Assembly: GCF_000090795.2 (NCBI RefSeq)
Contig: NW_003546517.1
Span: 49,331-80,352 of the forward strand
Source: Amphimedon queenslandica
Lineage: Eukaryota > Porifera > Demospongiae > Haplosclerida > Niphatidae
Reading direction: 5' to 3'
Length of the DNA: 31,022 bases
The notes beneath the pieces are model-generated. The model was not told where the DNA came from. It made no database searches and saw nothing but the letters and a program-made list of their open reading frames with translations. Shown here piece by piece: positions 11,143 through 19,983 of this stretch. Within the stretch, counting starts at the first letter, position 1. Each line of letters opens with the position of its first letter. The position numbers and the translations under genes are program-made.

Positions 11143-11396
11143 TAAAGATAATTACATTGCTATTCGTAAAGAGAGATCAGAGGCATTTAAAGATAATTAT
11201 ATTACTAATCGTCAAGAGAGATTAGAAGGTTTTAAGGATAATTATGCTTCTAATTTAAAACAAAGAAAAAAAATTATGAATGTGTATTACGCCTCTCACA
11301 GTCAGCAAATTATAGATAATGGCAGACAGCATTATGCTGCTAAGTCTAACACAAAAAATGCCAAGCTAAGACAAAACTATAGAATAAAGCGTAACT
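11143..11396 (+). pseudogene. Helentron-like protein, basic 15-residue repeats
   Basis: Just after the gap the frame reads three repeats: KDNYIAIRKERSEAF, KDNYITNRQERLEGF and KDNYASNLKQRKKIM. These have a 15-residue (45-base) period and a KDNY...R..R...F pattern. They are followed by related basic, Tyr-containing phrases (NGRQHYAAKSN, LRQNYRIKRN) and a stop at 11396. Repeats of this type are known from the N-terminal regions of rolling-circle transposon proteins and resemble AT-hook-like or basic nucleic-acid-binding tracts. Related basic sequence continues in shifted frames to about 11690. The upstream part of this repeat block was presumably displaced by the insertion of repeat copy B. Confidence 0.6.
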
Positions 11397-11821
11397 AAAA
11401 TCCACTAACAAGAAGTGTATTGGCTAAGAAGAGATCCAAAGTCATAGCAAGAATATTACAAAAGAGACAAAAAATAGGGAATATTATAAGAAAGATTTTC
11501 TCAAATTACGACAAAACAGAAGAGCTAGATACAATTTAGCCGAACCAAAAATTAATCTCAAAAACAAATACATAGCAATAATTAGACAAAAACTTGCTTT
11601 GAATAAAGGATTACAAAAGCAATTGAAAGATGCTTTTGATATTGACATGTCCTTGCCCATTGCTCTGCAGCTAGGACACTTGTTACAGTAATATGAAATA
11701 AATGTAGACATTTTGCTGGATGCTACTTGAGGTAATCAAAAAAGTTAATAATACATACATTGGCAATGGGGAATTTCGTGATTCGTATCACGTGGCCAGT
11801 TGTGAGCCACACTTTTACTAA

Positions 11822-12310
11822 GCATACTATAAACATGCCCCATCAACTTTAAATGTTGCTACTGTAATTTTAGACGACAATGATTTAGCAAAACTTATTG
11901 ACGATTGTTTTGATGACGATAATGACGTAATTTTAAGCAAACATCCAGAAAAAGACGTACAAAATGATAATGTTGTTACTAGTGACACAAAAGAGAAAAA
12001 CGATGTAGACAGTGGTAAATGGGTTAAAAAAGGAACTGTAAAAATAGCATGTACTGATAACTGTAAACCACTGACAGATTGTATAATCGAAACAATCAAA
12101 GATTTAACAGCATTCAGTAAACCTGCTAAGGAATTTCAAAAAAATTTGAGAAACGTAGTAATAGGTTGCCAAAATGAGCATGATCAACAAAAGAATGGTC
12201 ATCCATTGACTTGTTATGAGGATGACAGTACATGTAAAAGCAAGCTAATAATACTGAGAGCTGCTACTCCTCACTATCCAATGCTACACACTTTTCTGTG
12301 TATTGTATAG
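11822..12310 (+). pseudogene. Helentron-like protein, acidic middle segment
   Basis: A frame of 163 codons without an early Met lies between stops at 11819-11821 and 12308-12310. It starts with an acidic tract (DDNDLAKLIDDCFDDDNDVI), then KWVKKGTVKIACTDNCKPL and GCQNEHDQQKNGHPLTCY, with several Cys and His that could bind metal. Related short frames continue to 12866, including PTMKNNEIPNRCVLNG and LAKCFRTV. In relatives this area leads into the conserved region before the Rep domain. Being open for 489 bases in AT-rich DNA, it is probably real coding sequence, but no domain was identified. Confidence 0.5.
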
Positions 12311-12866
12311 CAAGCCGGAAATCATGATGAAGCTGTCAATCTAATAAATCAAGCATTGAGTGAAGGAGATGTGGATGCTTTGATTAAATTGCAACTGAGA
12401 TTGATCCAAATAACAAAAAGAGTGATGTCGCCCAAATTTTCTCATCTGGATATCACAAGAGTGATAGCGACATCAATTTAAGGGATTCAGACTTAGAAGT
12501 GAAGCTACTTAAAAAAAATGTTAACATGTTAGCTGAGTTCCATAAGGCCAAAGATTTAGGTAAGGACAAAGAGAATGGGGTTTGGAGACAATTTGAAGCC
12601 TTCCTCGCCGATTATGATCCAATATTTAGGAGCAACAGCTTTCAATGTGTAAAAATTGCAAGCCTACAATGAAAAACAATGAAATTCCTAACAGATGTGT
12701 ATTAAATGGTTTGCAAAGTGAGCCTTTGCCAGACGAGCTTAAAGGCCTGGACGCCTTTAGTACTCTGTTAATTCAACTAGCAAAATGCTTTCGAACTGTT
12801 GCTTGACTGGGAACTTACACTGCTAAAGTCCCAATATACAATTCTTTAAAAGCATGCAAAGGGACA

Positions 12867-13286
12867 GTGTTTTATCTCCCATTGCCATTTGAAAAAACAT
12901 TCAAAACTTTAAGTAAAGCAGGAGAGTTTAGACCAAAACATCTGCCAAATCCGGAATTGCTTGTCATTTTTAACAGTGAAGCTACAAAAAAAAGTCTGGC
13001 ACACATTAGTTCATGTAAAAAAGTACAAGATGCATTTGACAAACTTAAAAACATCAACTGGCTTTACGGAAATCTTGACGACAAATCTTTAGATGATGAA
13101 GCAAAAGAAGTCGTCGAAACAGCCAAAAGTGCTACAAGTGGTATGGTGGAGAAAGCAACCGATGAGGACATTTTAGGCTTCCAGTCTTACACGATTCAGA
13201 ACATGAATTCAAATTTAAACAAGTGGAGCGACATCCAGCAATATAAGATGATGCATGTCAGGGAAGACCCACGCAATTACAGATAG
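12867..13286 (+). pseudogene. Helentron-like protein, conserved region upstream of the Rep domain (DUF6570-like)
   Basis: This 139-codon frame contains FYLPLPFEKTFKTL, LPNPELLVIFN, FDKLKNINWLYGNLDD, ATDEDILGFQSYTIQNM and DIQQYKMMHVREDPRNYR. I recognise this pattern from the conserved segment that precedes the Helitron-like N-terminal domain in animal Helitron/Helentron proteins; as I recall, databases call it DUF6570. A codon at the end has become TAG, and the next piece (QLDVMCFPTLFPTGKFGEYH) follows in the same direction after three bases. This is one of the best preserved blocks of the element. The function of the region is not established. Confidence 0.65.
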
Positions 13287-13287
13287 A

Positions 13288-14520
13288 TGCAGTTAGACGT
13301 CATGTGCTTTCCGACTCTTTTTCCAACTGGGAAGTTTGGAGAGTATCATCCCTGGCCAGTGAATCTAAATTTAGCCGAATACATAGAGTCTCAAATTTTG
13401 AGCGAAGACTCTCGATATTGATTGTGCCACTCTTACCTTTTCTATCTCAGAATCAAACAGATCAAGGAGTGAAGGGTGGCATATTCAAACTGCTCAATAC
13501 AGTGAAAGGTCCCTCCATGACTGCTGCACAGTTCGTAGACCAAGTCAAAGCAAATGGAGAACTTCTTGAAGAGGCTCTGTACCATGATGAACACTGTTCG
13601 TGGCTCAAACCAATACTGGTACCTGAGACGAAGTGAAGTGAAATGCATAATAGCAGAGTTTGGGTCTCCCACTTTCTCACTTTTAGCTGTGCAGAAAATA
13701 CCTCCAAAGACATAGGAGAATATTTGAATAAAGTAAACTCTGTCCCACCATCATATAATACAGGCAAACTCTGCACTGAAGATCCAGTATCTGTTTTGAG
13801 ACAGTTTTCTCTAAAGTTTAACGAAATGTTAAATAAAGTATTAATCAAGGACAGGTTTTGGGCCAGGTTAGAGAGTTCTATTATAAGGAAAAATACCAGG
13901 CCAAACGAGCTGCTCACTATCACTGTTAATCTAAATAGCCAACGCTCCAGTTGTCTGCAAGAGTAGAGTCGAAAATGTTGTCAGATTCATAGATGAAAGA
14001 GTAACCTGTAACATACCAAGTAAAGATACCTGCCCAGAATGACATGAAATTGTCACAAGTTACCAGTTACACAAGCGCAGCAATTACTTTAAGAAAAAGA
14101 GAAAGTTTATTAAAAACGTATTTGTTACAAAGTGATTTCCTCGCCTCGTTTAAGAGACAGCACTGAAAAATGTTCAGCAAAGCATGAAAGCAGAGAAAAG
14201 GATATATCACCTTAAATGGAGCGAGGAAGAAGTGAGAGTCAGTGATTACAATCCTCTGCTTCTGTTGCTATGGAAGGCGAATGTCGATGTATTGTTTACC
14301 AGTGCGTGTTCTCTGGCTCAGGCCGATTATGTCAGTGGGTACGTGACAAAGGCAGAAAGGGGTCACATGCACTCTGGCAAGACATCTTGGATGATAGAGG
14401 CATCTACAGTAAATTATTCAGAATTGGCATGAGATGTCTGGACAGCCGACCGATTGGACTATACGAAACATGTGATACATTACTTGGCGAGCCACTTTCC
14501 AGAAAATCATGAGAAGTAGC
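13288..14520 (+). pseudogene. Helentron Rep-like (Helitron_like_N) region with HYH motif
   Basis: Pieces appear in family order. CFPTLFPTGKFGEYH is at about 13305, the SPT..FLTFSCAE area at about 13670, and LCTEDPVSVLRQFSLKF at about 13770. The HUH-type endonuclease motif follows at 13915-13923 as His-Tyr-His inside EKYQAKRAAHYHC, where relatives usually have a Pro before the first His. Next come Cys/His phrases (SYQLHKRSNYFKKKRKF) at about 14060, with the usual Cys residues partly lost, and then VRVSDYNPLLLLLWKANVDV and AQADYVSGYVTKAE. In Rep proteins the HUH histidines hold the metal and nearby tyrosines cut one DNA strand to start rolling-circle transposition. At least five frame changes or stops break this copy. 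The catalytic tyrosines could not be placed with confidence. Confidence 0.65.
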
Positions 14521-14536
14521 ATGGATCGAAGTAGAA

Positions 14537-15259
14537 ATGCGACATAAAAGAAAACAAAATCAGACAAAGAAAGTCAGTGAAGTTAAAGAAATAGCAGCAA
14601 ACGATCCATCAACTGAAGACTTTTATGGGGAGGGCCCTGTCACTCACTTTTATCCAAACAGACCCCAAGAATATGAAGAGTATTGCCTTTATGATTTTGT
14701 AGCCAAGGTCACTTACAGTGGCAAAGATAAAAATGGCGAACAATGCTATAGAGAATTACAGAAGGAGCACCTTCCTAATTTTATTGATTTTGATGTCTAT
14801 AAGGAAAATCAGAGGCACAGTTTCTGTTATGCCATCATTCTCCTTTTCAGGCCATTTAGAAATGAGAATGAATTAGTGAACAATGGCAAAACTATCCAGG
14901 AAGCATTTGATCGCCACATTGTTGACCATGACAGGTGTGTTGAAGCAAACGAGAAATTCAGATAATTGTTCAAATGTAGAAAGAAATTAAAAGACATACA
15001 AGATGCCAGAGCAGCCAACAGACAAGAGGAAAATGATGTGAAAGACGATGATCCACAAATGATGGGACAGATTAAAGATGGAATGAATGATGTGAGACAT
15101 AAGGACACTGGATCTAGTCTCACTATACAAGAGAGAGAATCGATGCCAAATAAAGATCAAAAACACATCTTTGATCATGTAAAATCTCATCTCTTGAGCC
15201 AAATTGAATACGAAAATAAATTGAAACAAAAAAAGAGCAATCAGAAAGTGTAAAACCAT
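14537..15259 (+). pseudogene. Helentron-like protein, linker between Rep and helicase
   Basis: The frame from 14537 reads MRHKRKQNQTKKVSEVKEIA, then FYPNRPQEYEEYCLYDFVAK, YRELQKEHLPNFIDFDVYKE and IILLFRPFRNENELVNNGKT. After a stop at 14963 it continues with CRKKLKDIQDARAANRQEEN, PNKDQKHIFDHVKSHLLSQI and KQKKSNQKV, ending just before the Walker A motif. The phrase YPNRP...LYDFV and the RPFRNE motif are typical of the stretch leading to the PIF1 helicase in these proteins. A single premature stop separates the two halves. Confidence 0.65.
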
Positions 15260-16820
15260 TGCACATGTTTATTAGTGGTGTGGGTGGCACTGGTAAATCT
15301 TTTCTTACTTGAGGCAATTAAAGCACTAGTGAAAGGCTTCTGGTCAACACTGACTAAACAGACATGTGCAGTCTGTGCTCCAACAGGTTTAGCAGCTTAC
15401 AATGTGGGAGGTGTCACAGCACACAGACTATTTCAGCTGCCAATAGAACACGATGGACAGTTTGCCTCATACTTGTCAATACCAAAGGCTAGTCACAAAG
15501 TAATGAAAACCGAGCTGCAGGATCTGAAAATGGTAATCATTGATGAAGTGTCCATGGTTTTTAGCCTCACTCTCACTTCTATACACATGAGAATGAATGA
15601 CATAATCGAATCAGACAAATGGTTTGGTAAGATGTCCTTATTGTTGGTGACATTATTCAATTGCCACCAGTTCATAGCGAGCCAGTGTTTGACAAAGTAA
15701 CAGCATCCACACTGAATTACAGACTGATAGTATGGGTGCAGTAAATATATGGCGTGATACTGTCACCTATGACGAATTGACTATAAACGAAAGGCAATAA
15801 ACCGAAAAGAAATTTTCAGAAATGTTGGACAAAGTGAGACGGGGCTTTCCAGACAATTAGACTTTCGCTACACTTTCAGAAAGAGTATTTTTGACGCCCA
15901 TTGAGAAAAACTTTAAAATATTACAACAGGATGATAATGCCCCAGCTTGCCTCTTTCCAAAAGTAGACATGTGCAAAGAATTTAATGAAACAATGCTGGC
16001 TAATCTACCAAGTCCTACCATAAAAATAAGACCCACAAATTTAATTTATGGTACTGGCAACATACATGTACGTAGAAAGAAAGATGATGATGATTTAGGA
16101 AAAAAGTTTAAGAAAAAAATACTGGTGGTTTGGAAGCCAAATTAAAATTTTCTGTGGGGGCTAGAGTAATGTTGCGTACTAATGCAAATGTTGAAAAGGG
16201 ATTAGTAAATGGAGCACTTGGTACAGTGCAGGCCATTTCAGAAACACGCATAACAGTTAAAATTGATAGAATAACTGATCCTTGTGAGACTGAGAGTCAT
16301 GAGAAAGTTTATGGTAATGAAAAATGTCTTTGTATAGAAGCCTGTTTCCTTTGATATTAAGTTTTGTTGTTACCATACACAAATGCCAGGGACTGTCACT
16401 AGATAATCCAATTGACCTGTCTGACATATCTTTAGCGTAGGGATGGCTGACATTGCTCTATCACGAGTAAGAACACTATCTGGTGTCCATTTGACATGTT
16501 TCAACCCGAAATCAATGATGATTTCCTCTTGTAGCATAAAAGAAATAAACAGTTTGAGAGAGTTGTACAGGCCAGACCTCCCACAATATGCCATTCCTAC
16601 AGATTGTGGCAGCAGAAAGCTTACACTTACTGGAACTATTGATGAGCCAGAAGCAAAAAATCAAACAAATATGTCACCACCCAAGGTAGCTCGTGATAAC
16701 AGAAGTAGGCCATCAGACAGTACGATAAATGATAACGCTAATTGCCCCAAAAAGCCACCTACTGTCATTACTACTAATAATAATAATGACGATAGTGATA
16801 ACTGTGTGATGATGGGATGA
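15260..16820 (+). pseudogene. PIF1-type helicase domain of the Helentron
   Basis: The SF1B helicase motifs are in order. Walker A (GVGGTGKS) is at 15277-15300, followed by a frameshift. Motif Ia-like sequence CAVCAPTGLAAYNVGGVTAH is at about 15370 and Walker B VIIDEVSM at about 15533. FPKVDMCKEFN is at about 15957, VGARVMLRTN and GLVNGALGTV at about 16155-16230, VTIHKCQGLSLD at about 16367, and motif VI ALSRVRTLSGVHL at about 16455. The tail ends YRPDLPQYAIP followed by a low-complexity Asn/Asp tract and a stop at 16820. PIF1-like helicases unwind DNA 5' to 3', and in Helitrons this domain unwinds the transposon strand after Rep nicking. ATPase motifs are intact at residue level, but at least six frame breaks (near 15310, 15640-15700, 15720-15890, 16140, 16350 and 16440) make the copy non-functional. 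Confidence 0.8.
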
Positions 16821-16849
16821 GTACAAGAGCTAGTAACTTAAAATACTAT

Positions 16850-17420
16850 TCTCCCAATGCTCTTACTCAAAAAGCATGGTGTAATGCCCTAAACTTGGGA
16901 TTTGTTAAATCATAAGACCAAAGTTGGGTAGCCCAACCATAGAATTAACTGTACCCAAAGGATCTACTGATGTAATTGGTCATGGTAGTTGTTTATGTAA
17001 TGCTCTGCCTTATGCCATTACAGGTTCTGACACTCAGCAATATTTCATCAGATCGGCATTAGGCACATGCCTACAAGGGAACAGCACCTATGTAGTTGGC
17101 TGACTCCCTATAATTCAGTGAAAGAATATATTGCTGGAGAAGGTATGGATAAGAAATACACGTGGGAGGGAGATATAGAAATGCTAACAATGGCTGATTT
17201 AGTGAATGTTCGCATATTCTCCTATAATGAGTCTGGAAATGAATGGGTACGTTATTCACCACTTACACATAAAGCTGATCCTAATGCACCAGCAAAATAC
17301 TTAACCCTTATTAACTTGAACCATTATCGTGTAGTTACATCAATAGCAGATAAAAAAATTATTAATACCGATAACAGTGGTGATAAAAATGCATGTGATG
17401 ATGACGAGAAAAGAAAATAA
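16850..17420 (+). pseudogene. OTU-like cysteine protease domain, broken
   Basis: A first frame (about 16850-17100) reads NALTQKAWCNALNLGFVKS and then LTVPKGSTDVIGHGSCLCNA and LPYAITGSDTQQ. The OTU signature around the catalytic Cys is normally D-G-N/S-C-L; here it reads H-G-S-C-L, so the Asp position has become His. A frame change near 17100 leads into a 117-codon frame with YNSVKEYIAGEGMDKKYTWE, MLTMADLVNVRIFSY and NLNHYRVV, where the His of NHY fits the second catalytic residue. OTU proteases remove ubiquitin-like modifiers; Helentron-encoded OTU domains have no proven role. The domain lies downstream of the helicase and ends the coding part of the element. The fold assignment is fairly good; activity is unlikely. 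Confidence 0.65.
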
Positions 17421-17456
17421 ATAGAGCAAAAAGAATGATAATTAGTGATGCAGCAT

Positions 17457-17825
17457 AATATTCATGGCCGTAGCTTATAACAAATAATATTATGAGACAG
17501 TGTTGTAATGGCCATAAATTAAATTGAATTATTAATGAAACAGTGTCGTATTGGCCATACCTTAAATTATTTAAAGAGCAGTGTCATATTGGCCATAGCT
17601 TTTAATGAATATAAATGTAATGAGACAGTGTCATATTGGCAATGATTAATCATAATGAGACAGTGTCATATTGGCCGTACTTAATCATAATGAGACAGTG
17701 TCATAATGGCCATAACAATTAATGATATTACATGAGTAATGAACTAGACACTGTCACATTGGCCATAACAAATATTAATGATTATACATGAATAATGAAC
17801 TAGACACTGTCATATTGACCATTAT
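17457..17825 (+). repeat. array of eight GACA(G/C)TGTC...TTGGCCAT motifs
   Basis: A motif of the form GAGACAGTGTCATATTGGCC begins near 17494, 17537, 17575, 17622, 17657, 17692, 17745 and 17801. Spacings are irregular, from 35 to 56 bases. Its core is a 9-bp palindrome, GACA-N-TGTC: earlier copies mostly have G in the middle, the last two have C and begin TAGACACTGTC. Between motifs lie AT-rich ATTAATGAT-like spacers. The array starts about 35 bases after the OTU frame and probably belongs to the 3' noncoding end of the Helentron. Confidence 0.8.
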
Positions 17826-17913
17826 AATCTATGACTAAAAATGAGATAGTTGAGAGACTGTATAACATATCTCTAGATACTGTTCATTGACACCGCAGTA
17901 TGGCCATCTTTTT

Positions 17914-17971
17914 CCCCTTCGACACCAGCTTGACCTCATTGTGGTGAAGGGGTGGCAACAATAAGAACTGA
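17914..17971 (+). other. candidate 3' terminal hairpin of the Helitron/Helentron
   Basis: CCCCTTC (17914-17920) pairs with GAAGGGG (17946-17952), and ACCA (17924-17927) pairs with TGGT (17942-17945). This makes an 11-bp stem with a 3-base bulge and a 14-base loop. Sixteen bases later CTGA is followed by T, which fits the CTRR|T rule for Helitron ends. Canonical Helitrons have the hairpin about 10-12 bases from the end, and Helentrons often lack it, so this is a proposal only. Confidence 0.35.
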
Positions 17972-18677
17972 TTATCCTTACTGGCTAACAAAGCTGTGGG
18001 CAATATGTATATTTCATGAAGGTATATCGACTAACTACATTTGAATTGCTTTACATTTCATACTGTTTTAAATGCAGCATTGCTTCATATAAAACTGGAA
18101 GTGACTAGTGCTTTGTGGACAATATCAACAGGAGAAGGAAAGTTGAAGTTAGGGTGGATCTTATGGTTCTTATTACTGATCCAATATCACTGACAGGTAG
18201 CTATATGTGCTGTATTGTAAAATTACATGATTATATTTCTTTCCTATAGTATGACCATGTATCAACTTGAGAAACATTGCACAAGCACATGAAACAAGCA
18301 GAGGACTAAATATTATTAATTGTTTTGTATATACTACAGTGAAAATGCTTAATGTTCCTTTCAATCTTCAATAATAATTATTCTCTTGATTCATTTAGGG
18401 GGTGAGGTTACTAGCTGCACATGCTCATTATGGTTTAGCACCTTTTTACCGCCAGAAAAAAATGTTCTGTAGTCAAAAAAGTGTAAATAAGAATGATCTA
18501 AAGAGGAGAAAAGTTGTCTTGTTAAGTATAGGGATCACTTGTATTCCTGAGCAAACAGATGCTTCTTGGACATGCAACTAGCATCGCATTAGTCAGGTAT
18601 ACAAGTCATCCAATTTTGTAGCATAAAGAGACACCAAAAAAATAGGATTTCACAGTTCAAACCAAGTCAAAGTTCTA
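17972..18677. other. stretch with no recognised gene
   Basis: AT-rich DNA after the proposed Helentron end. No supported coding frame, RNA gene or repeat was found. Confidence 0.5.
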
Positions 18678-18947
18678 GTGATGTCGGACCAAGACAAGGA
18701 AGCAGTGCTAGCTAATGCTGGCTACAGTCCAGAAGATTTGAAGGAGATTGCCGAGTATGAGGAACAACAGCAAGGCAAAATGGCTCCTGGGCCCACATTT
18801 GCTTGGACATTCCTCACACTGGTACAAATATTGCAGGACCAAAGCACTCTGGTGACGAAGCTTATTGCTGCACAAGAAAAAATGCAGCAAAAAAAGAAGA
18901 GGAGAAAGAAGAAGAAGAACAACAACAAGGACAACAACAGCAACTAA
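18678..18947 (+). CDS. unrecognised protein, charged/Gln-rich, possible gag-like N-terminus
   Basis: The frame begins MMSDQDKEAVLANAGYSPED (the second Met at 18681 is an equally good start) and continues LKEIAEYEEQQQGKMAPGP, TFAWTFLTLVQILQDQSTLV and TKLIAAQEKMQ before a Lys/Asn-rich tail and TAA at 18945-18947. The middle looks amphipathic and could be a coiled coil. A one-base shift at the A run near 18878 would instead give AAKKEEEKEEEEQQQ and QQQQLNAERQRADD, a more natural continuation of a coiled coil. The next ATG (18948) follows the stop directly and is in the same frame. Short N-terminal domains of this type occur in gag-like proteins of retroelements, but no family was identified. Confidence 0.45.
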   Translation: MMSDQDKEAVLANAGYSPEDLKEIAEYEEQQQGKMAPGPTFAWTFLTLVQILQDQSTLVTKLIAAQEKMQQKKKRRKKKKNNNKDNNSN

Positions 18948-19718
18948 ATGCTGAGCGGCAAAGGGCAGATGATGCCGGCAGGCCTCCTACTAGTGGCGAG
19001 GGTCAAAGAAGTAGAGGACAAGGAAGAGGAGGACAAAGAATTGGAGGACTATCAAGTAGGGTACAAGGAAGCAGCAGAGGACAAGAAAGTGGTGGACAAG
19101 GAAGCAGTGGAGGACAAGGAAGCGGTGGATGATGAGGAAACGGCGGATGACGAGGAAGCGGCGGAGGACGAGGAAGCGGCGGAGGACGAGGAAGCGGCGG
19201 AGGACGAGGAAGCGGCGGAGGACGAGGAAGCGGCGGAGGACGAGGAAGCGGCGGAGGACGAGGAAGCGGCGGAGGACGAGGAAGCGGCGGAGGACGAGGA
19301 AGCGGCGGAGGACGAGGAAGCGGCGGAGGACGAGGAAGCGGCGGAGGACGAGGAAGCGGCGGAGGACGAGAAAGCGGCGGAGGACGTGGAAGCAGCGGAG
19401 GACGAGGAAGAGGCGGAGGACAAGGAAGCGATGGAGGACAAGGAAGCGGGGAGAGCAAGGAAGCTGTGGAGGACAAGGAAGCAGTGGAGTGCAAGGAACT
19501 TGAGGACAAGGAAGCAGTGGAGAGCAAGGAACTCGAGGAAGAGGACGGCGAGGACAAGGAGGGCAAGGACAGGAGGAGGAAGAGGTGGGCGAGGAAGAGG
19601 ACATAAGAACTGGGTCATGGCCACAGTAGCAGATGTTGCTGCAGCAGCAGGCGGCCTCACTACCCATACTACTAATAATGTGAACTTAGAATTAAGACTG
19701 AACTACACAACTTCATAG
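18948..19718 (+). CDS. repeat-encoded acidic protein or shifted RGG-rich tail
   Basis: A 256-codon frame starts right after the preceding stop and is in phase with it. Through the minisatellite it reads EEAAED repeats (about 13), then becomes Arg-rich, ends its low-complexity part with TGGGRGGRGRGHKNW, and finishes with ATVADVAAAAGGLTTHTTNN. The same bases read one frame over give GRGSGG repeats after a Gly/Gln/Arg-rich lead (GGQGSSGGQGSGG), interrupted only by two TGA codons near 19130 and one near 19149. Because the repeat is 18 bases, several frames stay open for long distances, so openness is no evidence of coding. The Gly-Arg-rich end in this frame and the Gly-Arg-rich start in the other suggest an RGG-type nucleic-acid-binding tail whose frame has drifted. 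Function is unknown. Confidence 0.35.
   Translation: MLSGKGQMMPAGLLLVARVKEVEDKEEEDKELEDYQVGYKEAAEDKKVVDKEAVEDKEAVDDEETADDEEAAEDEEAAEDEEAAEDEEAAEDEEAAEDEEAAEDEEAAEDEEAAEDEEAAEDEEAAEDEEAAEDEEAAEDEKAAEDVEAAEDEEEAEDKEAMEDKEAGRARKLWRTRKQWSARNLRTRKQWRARNSRKRTARTRRARTGGGRGGRGRGHKNWVMATVADVAAAAGGLTTHTTNNVNLELRLNYTTS
19098..19439 (+). repeat. 18-bp minisatellite with 12 identical central units
   Basis: The unit GAGGAAGCGGCGGAGGAC repeats without change from 19152 to 19367 (12 units). Diverged units flank it: three before (19098-19151) and four after (19368-19439). Shorter relatives of the unit continue to about 19550. It is GC-rich and purine-rich on the plus strand, in sharp contrast to the AT-rich surroundings. 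Confidence 0.95.
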
Positions 19719-19983
19719 ATTATTATCATTGTAAACAAAGGCAACATTGTAATTATTATTATTATCATTACTACATTGAAATTAGAATTTAAAAAATATA
19801 TGAAGTTCAATTTACTTTTGCAGTACAGCCAACATGATACACTAAAAAAAAGTCAATTAAGTTCATACAAAATTTATTAAATACTGGGGATTTAGCAATC
19901 TACGACTACCATTAACAAAAGGAATCTTAAAATATTATTAAAAAATTAATAGAAACAAGTTATTACAAAAATTAAAAATAATA

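Larger units (their letters stand above)
9706..17971 (+). mobile_element. Helitron/Helentron-like rolling-circle transposon, degenerate
   Basis: One long plus-strand unit contains, in order: a basic N-terminal region, a Rep-like region with an HYH motif and Cys/His clusters, a PIF1-type helicase with Walker A and B motifs, and an OTU-like cysteine protease domain. Rep-helicase architecture defines Helitrons, and the added OTU domain is typical of the Helentron branch in animals. The reading frame is broken many times and by an inserted repeat copy (10251-11142), so this copy cannot make its protein. The 5' limit is unknown; 9706 is only the first coding ATG. The 3' limit at 17971 is a proposal based on a hairpin followed by CTGA and T. 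Confidence 0.75.

Noticed and set aside
10866-11398. Long open frames spanning the gap
   Set aside because: They are joined only by N bases, so their apparent length means nothing. Only the part after 11143 is supported.
13462-13923. 153-codon minus-strand frame
   Set aside because: It is antisense to recognisable Rep-like sequence of the Helentron and shows no protein family pattern.
17457-17825. CRISPR array
   Set aside because: Repeats are short and the spacers are AT-rich, related to each other and of irregular length. The genome is eukaryotic in character (introns, animal transposons).
18990-19667. Long minus-strand open frames with Pro/Arg-, Ser/Ala- or Leu/Val-rich repeats
   Set aside because: They are produced by the 18-bp repeat, which keeps several frames on both strands free of stops. 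Codon content is dictated by the repeat and there is no non-repeat protein sequence to support them.
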